Origin: Carboxylicivirga linearis
Lineage (GTDB): Bacteria; Bacteroidota; Bacteroidia; Bacteroidales; Marinilabiliaceae
Reading direction: 5' to 3'
DNA: 64,000 nt
NCBI RefSeq assembly: GCF_018271995.1
Contig: NZ_JAGUCO010000001.1
Span: 62,001-126,000, forward strand
Shown here: one piece after another, positions 26,808-35,631 of the stretch
Layout of the letters: each line of letters starts with the position of its first letter
How positions within the stretch are numbered: the stretch's first letter is position 1
The notes under the pieces: generated by a model
What the model was told of the DNA's origin: nothing
Seen by the model: only the letters and a program-made list of their open reading frames with translations
The model's database searches: none
Position numbers and translations under genes: made by a program

Positions 26808-26974
26808 GCAAATATTTCTTGAATATAAGTGACTACATTTTTCTCTAACTCATGAAGCTTATCACACGCATGAATTAGCATTTATTGAAGAAAATAATAC
26901 CTACTGTACTAGTATCTTATAAGTAAACTATAGGAGTAATGTTGGTGAATATTTATTTATTGCAGAGATAGTAC

Positions 26975-28018
26975 TTAACTCTTATTTATTACCTCTTTTA
27001 TTAAGTTAGCAGATTTTTCTCCATGGCGACCATCTAACTGATCGAACATCATTGAATTGTATTTTTTATAAAAGCTATCTTTCTCTGAAAATCTTGCAAA
27101 AGCAGATTCGATTGTGGATTCTAATTCTGAAAAATCCTCAACTTGAAATGAAACATCCTTAATCAATTGTTGAATTTCGTCTGTTAATTTCGGCACTTTG
27201 TTAGTCCTAAATGTTATTAACGGTTTTTTAAGGGCGCAAAACTCCGCAATTATTGAACTCGCGTCAGCAACCATTAAATCGGCCATCATTAAATAAGGTA
27301 AAGTATAATTATCTTTTAAAAGAAAGATGTTCTTCTTCTTTTTTAGTTCATTAACATACTTTTCCGACATAAAAGGATGAAGTGTAACAATTATATTATA
27401 CGTGTTTGAGAGTTCTTCAATTCTGTCATACCATTTATCAATAGCTGACATTCCTGATTTATCATAGGTTGAGCTAAAAATAATGGTTTTCTTAGTCTGC
27501 GAGAGATTAAGTTTTGTTTTTAATTCACTTATTTCGTTCGCTGATATTTTACCATTAAATGCATCATCAAGTTTTGGGAAACCTCCTGATTTAGCTGTTT
27601 TTATTCCCAGTGACTTAGCTATCTCTACTTCATGTTCAGAAGACATTAAAAACAGATCAAAGGCATTGTATTTTTCATTGCGTATCATCTTTTTAAAATG
27701 ATATGGGCCATGCCTCATTCCAATGAGTTTAATTTTAGAACATGGAAATTTGTGAATGCCATGACGAGTCATTAGAACATTCTTAGGAAATACTGGCCAT
27801 AATGAACTTTTAATACCTTTTTCTTTTAATTGCAACTTAACTTTTCTGTTCTTAGCAACTATTGTGATGTTATCAAGGTGATCCAAAACATTTTTTGCAA
27901 CAATATAATCCAGGTAATATTCACAGAAGAAAATAGTTTCTTTATTCTTCTGAAATTTATCTAGTATGTGCCACGCTATTGTGTATGGTGATTTTAAGAG
28001 ATAATAAGAAAATACCAT
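26975..28018 (-). CDS. TagF-like CDP-glycerol glycerophosphotransferase family protein
   Basis: A 347-residue protein matching the glyphos-transferase fold: GMRHGPYHFKK, FSSTYDKSG, VTLHPFMSEKYVN and ADASSIIAEFCALKKPLITF, the last equivalent to the D-S-S active-site region of TagF. TagF-type enzymes polymerise or add glycerol phosphate from CDP-glycerol in teichoic acids. In Gram-negatives, relatives make glycerol- or ribitol-phosphate-containing capsules and LPS. No tagD-like CDP-glycerol synthase is in the window. Its start shares one base with the ATP-grasp stop, so the two act as a unit. Confidence 0.82.
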   Translation of the reverse strand: MVFSYYLLKSPYTIAWHILDKFQKNKETIFFCEYYLDYIVAKNVLDHLDNITIVAKNRKVKLQLKEKGIKSSLWPVFPKNVLMTRHGIHKFPCSKIKLIGMRHGPYHFKKMIRNEKYNAFDLFLMSSEHEVEIAKSLGIKTAKSGGFPKLDDAFNGKISANEISELKTKLNLSQTKKTIIFSSTYDKSGMSAIDKWYDRIEELSNTYNIIVTLHPFMSEKYVNELKKKKNIFLLKDNYTLPYLMMADLMVADASSIIAEFCALKKPLITFRTNKVPKLTDEIQQLIKDVSFQVEDFSELESTIESAFARFSEKDSFYKKYNSMMFDQLDGRHGEKSANLIKEVINKS

Positions 28019-29058
28019 TATGCATGCCTCGTTTTAATATAATCAACTAGCTGTTTTGCGATTACTTCTTCAATACTCTGATTAATTTCGAATTTTGACC
28101 ATTCCCCATCTACTTTGCTGTAATAGTATTTGTTTTTTGAGTATACGTTAACACCAAAATGTAAAGCCTGATATTCAATTAAGAAGTAATTATTTCCTTG
28201 AGCAGCAATATCAATTGATAAGAACGGAGAATTAAAAACATCAAAAACACTGAGGGCATAATCAAGTATCGATGTTGGAACTTCAAAATTGAAATCAAAC
28301 TTCTTGGCTCCACTGGCACGAAAATCATTGTCTTTATTATGCCTTTTAGTAATATATAGTTGATTGTTCAGAATTAGTACGCGATAATCAAATTCCAGTC
28401 CCTCAACAAATTCTTGAACAATAAAGCGTTTATCTTTAAGAATATAGAAGTTTAAGTAATCCTCATAATCTTTTCGATTATTATAATCCGGATATTCCGG
28501 GTACGTTTTTTTCTTCCTAAAATACTTTCGCCTAAATAGGTCAAGTTGTTTTAAAGAGGGTATCTTATTAAAAGATTTTTGGATTTGTACTAGATCAGAA
28601 TCTTGTTTTATAAGATATACTCCTTTGCCATTTGATCCATCAATGGTTTTCAGAACAAATGGATATTTAAAAGTGGTTTTATCAATTTTATTGATTGAAT
28701 CAACATATTGAGATTTTAAAGATTCAAAACCTAATTGTTTTTTAAGTAGTTCCTGATAACCTTTATTCTCGTGGCACTTTAGTAATTCTAATGATGGAAT
28801 GACAGTATTTTCTTTATCTAAAAAAGAAATAATATCTGAAATATAACCACGTGTTTCTTCCTTTTGACTAAATCCGTAGAATATAATTTGATTTTTAATT
28901 TCACCAATTTTATCAATTATGTCAGAGAAGAGATAGTGTTTTACCTTTACTCCTTCGCCTTCTATTGTATTTTTTATGAGCTCTACATCCATTGAGGCCC
29001 ACGGCTTACGCATTTGACCAAAAAAGTTGTAGTTTGTTGTTAAAAAGTATATTTCCAT
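28018..29058 (-). CDS. ATP-grasp ligase-like protein
   Basis: A 346-residue protein with ATP-grasp features: PFVLKTIDGSNGKGVYLI (ATP-binding lysine and glycine loop, about residues 133-150), FIVQEFVEGLEFDYRVLILNN (about 215-235) and the metal-ligand strand SIDIAAQGNNYFLIEYQ (about 285-301). RimK-like ATP-grasp enzymes form amide bonds between a carboxylate and an amine. The translational coupling with a TagF-like gene suggests attachment of an amino acid or similar group to a glycan precursor (inference). First gene of the pair. Confidence 0.78.
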   Translation of the reverse strand: MEIYFLTTNYNFFGQMRKPWASMDVELIKNTIEGEGVKVKHYLFSDIIDKIGEIKNQIIFYGFSQKEETRGYISDIISFLDKENTVIPSLELLKCHENKGYQELLKKQLGFESLKSQYVDSINKIDKTTFKYPFVLKTIDGSNGKGVYLIKQDSDLVQIQKSFNKIPSLKQLDLFRRKYFRKKKTYPEYPDYNNRKDYEDYLNFYILKDKRFIVQEFVEGLEFDYRVLILNNQLYITKRHNKDNDFRASGAKKFDFNFEVPTSILDYALSVFDVFNSPFLSIDIAAQGNNYFLIEYQALHFGVNVYSKNKYYYSKVDGEWSKFEINQSIEEVIAKQLVDYIKTRHA

Positions 29059-29387
29059 ATTTTTAGGTTCTCCGGAGTGAAATTAAAACATACTAGATAC
29101 TAAATGTTCATTTCTTATGTGGGATTTATATTTTATGTCTCTACAGCTTTTGTAAAATTATTATCAGTTTGCCCTTTAGGTTGAGATTAGGATAAGTCAG
29201 TGTAATAGGATTAAGCGAAAGCAAAATTAATCTATTATTAAGAATTATTAAGGATTATATGAAAGAAAAGTTGACACACCTCATTTAGTGCATCGAATTT
29301 TGCCTGGTGTGAAGGATATTAACTTGTTATATGAATTAAAATTTCTAATCTTCTTTAGTTCTACAGATACCTAGAGGTTACCATAAA
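29059..29387. other. Gene-free stretch between the ATP-grasp and GH43 genes
   Basis: AT-rich with no convincing frame. It contains TAATTTTG on the minus strand (plus-strand CAAAATTA near 29222), which matches the -7 box but lies about 165 bp from the ATP-grasp start and lacks a -33 partner. The GH43 terminator closes its right end. Confidence 0.5.
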
Positions 29388-29420
29388 AAAAGCGACTCCG
29401 AATTAATCCAGAATCGCTTT
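29388..29420 (-). terminator. Intrinsic terminator of the GH43 gene
   Basis: On the minus strand, stem GAATCGCTTT complement arms at 29389-29398 and 29411-29420 pair over 10 positions with one G-U pair; they are followed (toward lower coordinates) by T7. It lies 25 bp after the GH43 stop. Confidence 0.85.
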
Positions 29421-29444
29421 AAATTATTAATCAAATTAAGTTTC

Positions 29445-30413
29445 TTATACTTCAGGTACACCTGTTGTTGTGCGGACTACTTTTTTGATTTTACCATTTT
29501 CATCATACTCCAGTTTGTCGATACAAACGCTACGACGGAATGGTCCTCCTGTTTTTGAGGCAGCATTGTGGTAAATAAAATAATCCTGACCTTTAAAAGT
29601 GATAATGGCCTGATGATTGGTAGGTGAATTATGAAGTGTATCGTTTATCACACCTTGGTACTCCCATGGCCCCTCTATACTTTTTGAAGTTGAATATTCG
29701 GTGGTTGAAGGGTAGTGAGCTGCATACGACAAGTAGTACGTATCGCCTTTTTTATGAATCCATGGTGCCTCAAAAAAGTTTTTAGCTTCCACTGTTTGAA
29801 CAGGTCCGTCAACTTCTACCATATTGTCTTTCAGTTTTACGTAACGGGCTGCATTCCACGATCCCCAAAACATGTAAACTTGTTTGTCGTCATCAACATA
29901 AACAGCAGGGTCGATATTTAAAACAATTGAATTTTGTGTAGTATCAGCAATGATGGATTGACCACAAGCATCTTTGTAAGGTCCAAGTGGATGATCTGCA
30001 ACTGCTACACCCATAGCAAATCCTTCGTTAACCTTAGTAGCTGGATCTTTATGAACCATTGGTACATACCACCAAAATTTACCATGGTTTTCAACACAAT
30101 GACCGGCAAAAGCATTATGCGAAGCCCACTCAAAATCTTCTACAGTTAGTTTTACACCATGGTTTGTCCAGTTTACCATATCAGGAGTTGAAAAGACGTA
30201 CCATTTCTTCATCACAAAACCTTCGTGACCTGGAACTGCTTCATCAGAACCCGTAAATAGGTAAAGTGTATCGTTGTATACCAATGCACAAGGATCGGCA
30301 GTTAATGGATTATCATCAAATAGTGGATTGCCACTATATTTAACCTCTTTTGTCTGGCACGAGACTGCAAGCACTAAGGTTATTGCAGCAAGTAAAAATT
30401 TAATTTGCTTCAT
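29445..30413 (-). CDS. Glycoside hydrolase family 43 lipoprotein
   Basis: From ATG 30413 (322 residues) there is a lipoprotein signal (MKQIKFLLAAITLVLAVSC, Cys19), then a five-bladed propeller. Typical GH43 acidic residues are visible: Asp in TADPCALVYNDTLYLFTG, Asp in NIDPAVYVDDDKQVYMFWG and Glu in EAPWIHKKGDTYYLSYA. GH43 enzymes release arabinose or xylose from plant or algal glycans. The lipobox suggests outer-membrane anchoring. An ATG at 30461 would put 16 extra residues before the signal, so it is unlikely. Monocistronic with its own terminator; no SusC/SusD pair is nearby. Confidence 0.9.
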   Translation of the reverse strand: MKQIKFLLAAITLVLAVSCQTKEVKYSGNPLFDDNPLTADPCALVYNDTLYLFTGSDEAVPGHEGFVMKKWYVFSTPDMVNWTNHGVKLTVEDFEWASHNAFAGHCVENHGKFWWYVPMVHKDPATKVNEGFAMGVAVADHPLGPYKDACGQSIIADTTQNSIVLNIDPAVYVDDDKQVYMFWGSWNAARYVKLKDNMVEVDGPVQTVEAKNFFEAPWIHKKGDTYYLSYAAHYPSTTEYSTSKSIEGPWEYQGVINDTLHNSPTNHQAIITFKGQDYFIYHNAASKTGGPFRRSVCIDKLEYDENGKIKKVVRTTTGVPEV

Positions 30414-30593
30414 GTTTATCAATTGATTTAAGATTACTTCTTTTTTAACTTCAATTATCAAAAATATGAAATGTATTTACAATAGATGGAGTAAACAAGC
30501 GTATTTGAGGTGGAGAATAATGGAAAAATAGCGGAATTGTCCGATGGCCTTATTTCAAATCTTTATAATTCACCTTATTCGTAAAATTTATAG

Positions 30594-30601
30594 TAATTTT
30601 G
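30594..30601 (+). promoter_or_regulatory. -7 box (TAATTTTG) before metH
   Basis: Exact TAnnTTTG match, with the ATG 116 bp downstream, predicting a leader of about 108 nt. No -33 box recognised. The 303-bp gap 30414-30716 also holds, on the minus strand, TATTTTTG (30459-30466) before the GH43 gene. I could not fit a SAM or cobalamin riboswitch consensus in it. Confidence 0.4.
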
Positions 30602-30716
30602 CAATATGTGCTTAACATTTGTCAAAGCCAGATGTTATTAAACATTGACTGCTGCTCTCCGGAGTTGAAGCAAATACCATAAAAACATTAACCACATTTA
30701 TTTTATTCAAAGTTTT

Positions 30717-33700
30717 ATGACAAGAACGGAATTGTTATATAAAATTGTGAAGGAACGTGTGCTCCTGTTGGATGGGGCCATGGGGAGCCTAATTCAGAAT
30801 CATAAACTGGAAGAAGAGGATTTTAGGAGTGAACGTTTTATAAACCATACATCACCTTTAAAGGGTAACAACGACCTCTTGTCAATAACGCAACCCGAGA
30901 TTATAAAAGGAATTCACAAACAGTATCTTGCCGCAGGGTCAGATATTATTGAAACCAATACTTTTAATGCAACTTCTATTTCACAGGCTGATTACGCAAT
31001 GGAAGCTGTTGTAAAGGAGTTGAATAAGCAAAGTGCTATTATAGCCCGTGAGGCTGCTGAAGAATTCAGTACGGAAGATAAACCACGTTTTGTTGCCGGG
31101 GCAATAGGACCAACGAATAAAACAGCATCGTTATCACCTGATGTTAATAACCCGGGTTATCGTGCGGTTAGTTTTGATGATTTAAAAGATGCTTACCTCG
31201 AGCAGGTGAATGGTTTACTGGATGGTGGAGTTGATTTGTTTTTGGTGGAAACTATTTTTGATACCTTAAATGCCAAAGCTGCTTTATTTGCTATTAATGA
31301 AGGTTTGAAGAATCGTGGTATTGAAAAAATGCCGGTAATGGTTTCTGCTACTGTGGCTGATGCCAGTGGCCGAACTCTATCGGGGCAAACCATGGAAGCG
31401 TTCCTTAACTCAGTATCGCATGTTGATTTACTTTCTGTTGGCCTTAACTGTTCATTTGGGGCACGAGATTTAAAACCATATATCGAAGAGTTAGGAAAGA
31501 GAGCTCCTTTTAAAATCAGTGCTTATCCTAATGCTGGTTTACCAAACCAGTTTGGAGAATATGATGAAACACCGCATCAAATGGCACCACAGGTAAAAGA
31601 GTATCTGGAGGGTGGTTTGGTTAACATCATTGGTGGTTGTTGCGGAACAACACCTGATCATATTCGCGAGTTTGCAAAAATGATCAATGAGGCTCAGGTT
31701 CATAAGGAAGCAGAGATAGATCATACTACTCGTTTGAGTGGCTTAGAGGGACTTACCTTTTCTAAGGAGTTTAATTTTATAAATGTAGGGGAACGAACTA
31801 ATGTTGCCGGTTCTCGTAAATTTGCGCGTTTAATCAGAGAAGAGAAATATGACGAGGCATTAACCATTGCCCGTGATCAGGTGGAAGGTGGAGCACAAAT
31901 CATTGATGTGAATATGGATGATGCCATGCTGGATGCCAAAAAAGAGATGGTAACTTTCCTTAATCTGATGGCTTCGGAACCGGATATTGCCAAGATGCCG
32001 GTAATGGTTGACAGCTCTAAATGGGAAGTGCTGGAAGCCGGATTAAAATGCCTGCAAGGTAAAGCTGTTGTGAACTCTATCAGTTTAAAAGAAGGGGAAG
32101 AACCTTTCATAGAACAGGCTACCAAAATTAAACAATACGGAGCAGCTGTGGTTGTTATGGCTTTTGACGAAAAGGGCCAGGCAGATACATTTGAGCGACG
32201 TATAGAAATATGCGAACGAGCATATAAGCTATTGACCGAAAAGGTAAAAATGGCTCCTGAAGATATCATCTTCGACCCGAACATTTTGGCGATAGCTACG
32301 GGTATTGAAGAACACAATAATTATGGTGTTGATTTTATCAATGCTACCAAATGGATCAAGGAAAATCTTCCATATGCCAAGGTGAGTGGCGGTGTAAGTA
32401 ACCTGTCTTTCTCATTCAGAGGAAATAATGTGGTTCGCGAAGCCATTCATTCAGCATTCTTGTACCATGCTATTAAAGTGGGTATGGATATGGGAATTGT
32501 AAATCCGGGTATGCTTCAAATTTATGATGATATACCAAAAGATCTTCTTGAAAGAGTGGAAGATGTGATCTTGAACCGAAGAGATGATGCTACTGAGCGT
32601 CTGATTGAGTTTGCTGAGAAATTAAAAGATCAAAAGATTGAAGGCAAAGAAGATGATCGCTTGAAGTGGCGTGAAGGCAATCTGGAAGAACGGTTGTCTT
32701 ACTGTCTTGTAAAAGGTATTCCCGATTTTTTGGATGAAGATTTGGTGGAAGCTCGTGAGAAATACGATTATTCATTAGATATTATTGAAGGGCCGTTAAT
32801 GGATGGAATGAATGTGGTGGGTGATCTTTTTGGATCAGGTAAAATGTTCCTTCCACAGGTTGTAAAAACGGCTCGTGTAATGAAGAAGGCAGTTGCCATA
32901 CTTCAACCTTATATTGAAGAAGAAAAGGCAGCGACCGGAAATGCAGGTTCATCAGCCGGTAAGATATTAATGGCTACGGTTAAAGGTGATGTTCATGATA
33001 TTGGAAAAAATATTGTGGGTGTTATTCTGGCTTGTAACAATTATGAAGTGATTGACCTAGGCGTGATGGTTCCAACGGAAAAAATTCTGGATGAAGCCAT
33101 CAAGCAAAATGTGGATATCATTGGGTTGAGTGGATTAATTACACCTTCATTAGAAGAGATGGTGACTGTTGCCACTGAAATGGAAAAACGAAACCTTAAG
33201 CTTCCATTAATGATTGGTGGTGCTACCACTTCAAAAATACATACTGCGGTTAAAATAGAGCCAAACTACCAACATCCTGTGGTGCATGTAAAAGATGCAT
33301 CAAAGAGTGTGCAGGTAGTAAGTGCCTTGTTATCGAAGAAGGATAAAGAGAATTTCGCTAAGTCTATCAGAGGTGAATACGAAGGTTTGCGTGAGAGAAA
33401 TGCTAATAAAAAAGAGGTGAAACTCATTTCGATTGAGGAAGCACGTGAGAAAAAACATCAGATTGATTGGAAAAATACCATTACGCAGCTACCATCAGAA
33501 ACCGGTGTAAAAGTGTTAGAGGATTATCCTATTCATGAAATTCGTAAGTTTATTGATTGGACTTTCTTCTATCAGGCCTGGCGATTAACAGGTAATTACG
33601 ATGGTATGGAAAATTTATCAGATGATGCATCTGAGCAGAGTTGGTTAGAGCGGTTTAAATCAGAAGAAGGTAAGGCAAAAGCGAAAGAAGCCTTAAAACT

Positions 33701-34454
33701 GTATCGCGATTCGCAAGCTATGCTCGATCGCATCGAAAAAGAGCACATGCTTCAAGCTAATGCAGTTTTTGGTATTTTCCCGGCTAACAGTGAGGGTGAT
33801 GATATTGAGGTTTATACCGACGAATCAAGACAACAAGTGTTAACTACATTCCATCATATTAGAGAACAACAGGAAAAACCAGGCAAGGAAACTTATCATT
33901 GTTTGAGTGATTATGTGGCTCCAAAGGAAAGCAAACGTTTTGATCACATCGGAGCTTTTGCTGTAACTACTGGTGTTGGAATTGATAAATGGATAGCTCA
34001 ATTTGAAGCTGATCATGATGATTACAGTAGCATCCTATTAAAATCGCTGGCTGATAGATTAGCCGAGGCTTTTGCTGAGTTACTGCATTACAGGGTAAGA
34101 ACTGAGTTTTGGGGCTATGCACCGGAAGAGCAGATTGATCATGAGAATTTAGTTCGGGAGCGATACAGAGGTATTCGTCCGGCATTGGGTTATCCTGCTT
34201 GTCCAGATCATAGCGAGAAGAGATTACTTTTTGATTTGCTTCAGGCCGAAGATAATGCCGAAATAACCTTAACCGAGCATTTTAGTATGTTACCAAATGC
34301 TTCGGTAAGTGGTATTTACCTGGCCCATCCTGATGCAATGTATTTTGGGGTTGGTAAAATTGGTAAAGATCAGGTAGAAGATCTGGCAAGAAGAAAGAAT
34401 ACAACAGTTGAAGACGTTGAGAAATGGATTCCATTAAATCTTCAGTATAAATAA
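30717..34454 (+). CDS. metH: Cobalamin-dependent methionine synthase
   Basis: Transfers the methyl group of 5-methyl-THF to homocysteine through cob(I)alamin. All four modules are present in 1245 residues. The homocysteine-binding barrel has zinc Cys in GLNCSFGA (about 245) and [10 protein letters not shown] (about 308-309). The pterin-binding barrel starts around [18 protein letters not shown]. The B12 domain has the DVHDIGKN signature (about 757-764). The C-terminal AdoMet activation domain contains [14 protein letters not shown]-like residues ([15 protein letters not shown]). Full length for the family. metF follows after 72 bp, so methyl-group supply and use are co-located. Confidence 0.97.
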   Translation: MTRTELLYKIVKERVLLLDGAMGSLIQNHKLEEEDFRSERFINHTSPLKGNNDLLSITQPEIIKGIHKQYLAAGSDIIETNTFNATSISQADYAMEAVVKELNKQSAIIAREAAEEFSTEDKPRFVAGAIGPTNKTASLSPDVNNPGYRAVSFDDLKDAYLEQVNGLLDGGVDLFLVETIFDTLNAKAALFAINEGLKNRGIEKMPVMVSATVADASGRTLSGQTMEAFLNSVSHVDLLSVGLNCSFGARDLKPYIEELGKRAPFKISAYPNAGLPNQFGEYDETPHQMAPQVKEYLEGGLVNIIGGCCGTTPDHIREFAKMINEAQVHKEAEIDHTTRLSGLEGLTFSKEFNFINVGERTNVAGSRKFARLIREEKYDEALTIARDQVEGGAQIIDVNMDDAMLDAKKEMVTFLNLMASEPDIAKMPVMVDSSKWEVLEAGLKCLQGKAVVNSISLKEGEEPFIEQATKIKQYGAAVVVMAFDEKGQADTFERRIEICERAYKLLTEKVKMAPEDIIFDPNILAIATGIEEHNNYGVDFINATKWIKENLPYAKVSGGVSNLSFSFRGNNVVREAIHSAFLYHAIKVGMDMGIVNPGMLQIYDDIPKDLLERVEDVILNRRDDATERLIEFAEKLKDQKIEGKEDDRLKWREGNLEERLSYCLVKGIPDFLDEDLVEAREKYDYSLDIIEGPLMDGMNVVGDLFGSGKMFLPQVVKTARVMKKAVAILQPYIEEEKAATGNAGSSAGKILMATVKGDVHDIGKNIVGVILACNNYEVIDLGVMVPTEKILDEAIKQNVDIIGLSGLITPSLEEMVTVATEMEKRNLKLPLMIGGATTSKIHTAVKIEPNYQHPVVHVKDASKSVQVVSALLSKKDKENFAKSIRGEYEGLRERNANKKEVKLISIEEAREKKHQIDWKNTITQLPSETGVKVLEDYPIHEIRKFIDWTFFYQAWRLTGNYDGMENLSDDASEQSWLERFKSEEGKAKAKEALKLYRDSQAMLDRIEKEHMLQANAVFGIFPANSEGDDIEVYTDESRQQVLTTFHHIREQQEKPGKETYHCLSDYVAPKESKRFDHIGAFAVTTGVGIDKWIAQFEADHDDYSSILLKSLADRLAEAFAELLHYRVRTEFWGYAPEEQIDHENLVRERYRGIRPALGYPACPDHSEKRLLFDLLQAEDNAEITLTEHFSMLPNASVSGIYLAHPDAMYFGVGKIGKDQVEDLARRKNTTVEDVEKWIPLNLQYK

Positions 34455-34472
34455 AGATTAATTGATATAGCC

Positions 34473-34505
34473 CAATCGGTGACGTAACCACAGCGTCATA
34501 GATTG
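34473..34505 (+). other. Hairpin in the metH-metF spacer
   Basis: Arms CAATC/GATTG (34473-34477, 34501-34505) and TGACG/CGTCA (34480-34484, 34494-34498) form one 11-12 bp stem with a small internal mismatch and a 9-nt loop. No U-tract follows, so it is not a standard terminator. It could be an RNA-processing or stability element between the two cistrons. Confidence 0.5.
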
Positions 34506-34526
34506 AGCATAAATGAATAGTAAAAC

Positions 34527-35480
34527 ATGACCGTAGCTGAATTAATTAAGTCATCAGATAAGACAGGCTTTTCTTTTGAGTTATTACCACCCTTAAAAGG
34601 AAATAATATTGATAAAGTATTTTATACCATCGATCAGTTGAAGGAGTTTAATCCTTTATATATCAATATTACCTCGCATCGCGATGAGATGGTTTATAAA
34701 AATACCGAGAACGGACTTTTTGAACGCAGAGTGATGCGAAAGCGCCCCGGAACGGTGGCTGTTGCTGCATCAATACAACATCGCTATGGAATTAAGGTGG
34801 TGCCGCATATTATTTGTAGTGGGTTTACTAAAAGCGAAACCGAATATGCTCTTATAGATCTTAACTTTTTAGGAATTCACGATGTGTTGCTTCTTAGAGG
34901 AGATAATGCTCAGCGCGAGCGTTTTTATCAGCCGCATGAGCAAGCAAACAGCTATGCTGTTGATCTGATCAATCAGGTGAACGAACTCAATAAAGGTAAA
35001 TTTTTGGATGGTACCTTAATGGATCCTTTCGACACTCCTTTTAGCTTTGGTGTGGCCGGCTATCCCGAGAAGCACGAAGAAGCTCCTAATTTGGATTCTG
35101 ATTTGGCTTATCTGAAAGCAAAGGTTGATGCCGGGGCAGAGTACATTGTTACACAAATGTTTTTTGATAATCAGAAGTATTTTGATTTTGTTGCAAAATG
35201 CAGAGCTGCCGGAATTAATATTCCTATTGTGCCAGGACTTAAACCAGTTACGGCAATGAGTCAGTTAACGGTTTTGCCTAAAATCTTTCATGTTGATATA
35301 CCTGAGGATTTTGCGAAAGAATTGCGCAAATGTAAGGATAATGATGAGGTGAAACAGGTGGGTGTTGAGTGGACCATTCAACAGGCCAAAGAACTGATGG
35401 AAAATAATGTTCCTATTCTGCATTTTTACACTATGATGGCCACCAAAAGTACACGAAAAGTGGCAGAAGCAATTTATTAA
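34527..35480 (+). CDS. metF: Methylenetetrahydrofolate reductase
   Basis: Reduces 5,10-methylene-THF to 5-methyl-THF, the MetH substrate, with FAD. The 317-residue TIM barrel shows FSFELLPPLKG at the start, the substrate region NITSHRDEMVY, the LLLRGDNAQ loop with its conserved Asp, FGVAGYPEKHEEAPN, and YIVTQMFFDNQ ahead of the C-terminal PIVPGLKPV. Length is typical (about 300). Likely co-transcribed with metH. Confidence 0.96.
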   Translation: MTVAELIKSSDKTGFSFELLPPLKGNNIDKVFYTIDQLKEFNPLYINITSHRDEMVYKNTENGLFERRVMRKRPGTVAVAASIQHRYGIKVVPHIICSGFTKSETEYALIDLNFLGIHDVLLLRGDNAQRERFYQPHEQANSYAVDLINQVNELNKGKFLDGTLMDPFDTPFSFGVAGYPEKHEEAPNLDSDLAYLKAKVDAGAEYIVTQMFFDNQKYFDFVAKCRAAGINIPIVPGLKPVTAMSQLTVLPKIFHVDIPEDFAKELRKCKDNDEVKQVGVEWTIQQAKELMENNVPILHFYTMMATKSTRKVAEAIY

Positions 35481-35546
35481 AAACATATTTGCTTCTTGAT
35501 GCAATAAAACTTTCTTCAAGAGGAAAGAAAAATTCCATAAGGGAGA

Positions 35547-35616
35547 AAAAATATTTTCATAGTTATGGAAGTAAAATTCCGTACCTATGAAATATTTTTT
35601 TCATAACTATGAAAAT
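35547..35616. repeat. Three-arm palindromic repeat between convergent genes
   Basis: The left arm (35547-35567) ends ATTTTCATAGTTATG and pairs perfectly over 15 bp with CATAACTATGAAAAT (35602-35616). Its first part (AAAAATATTTTCATAG) can instead pair with CTATGAAATATTTTT (about 35585-35599). Two mutually exclusive hairpins are possible. It lies after metF and at the end of the convergent HHH-protein gene, where bidirectional terminators are expected. Confidence 0.65.
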
Positions 35617-35631
35617 TTGTCTTCTGTGGGA

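Noticed and set aside
26666-26881. 71-codon minus-strand frame upstream of the WcaL-like gene
   Set aside because: Different frame overlapping the glycosyltransferase start and its promoter-like box; composition not protein-like.
29069-30665. Shared TCTCCGGAGT segment near the ATP-grasp and metH starts
   Set aside because: Only 10 bp are shared and they centre on a palindrome; two copies at different distances from start codons are not enough to call a regulatory site.
30414-30716. SAM or cobalamin riboswitch before metH
   Set aside because: I could not align the S-box, SAM-II or B12-box core sequences; the only structure is a short CTCCGGAG palindrome.
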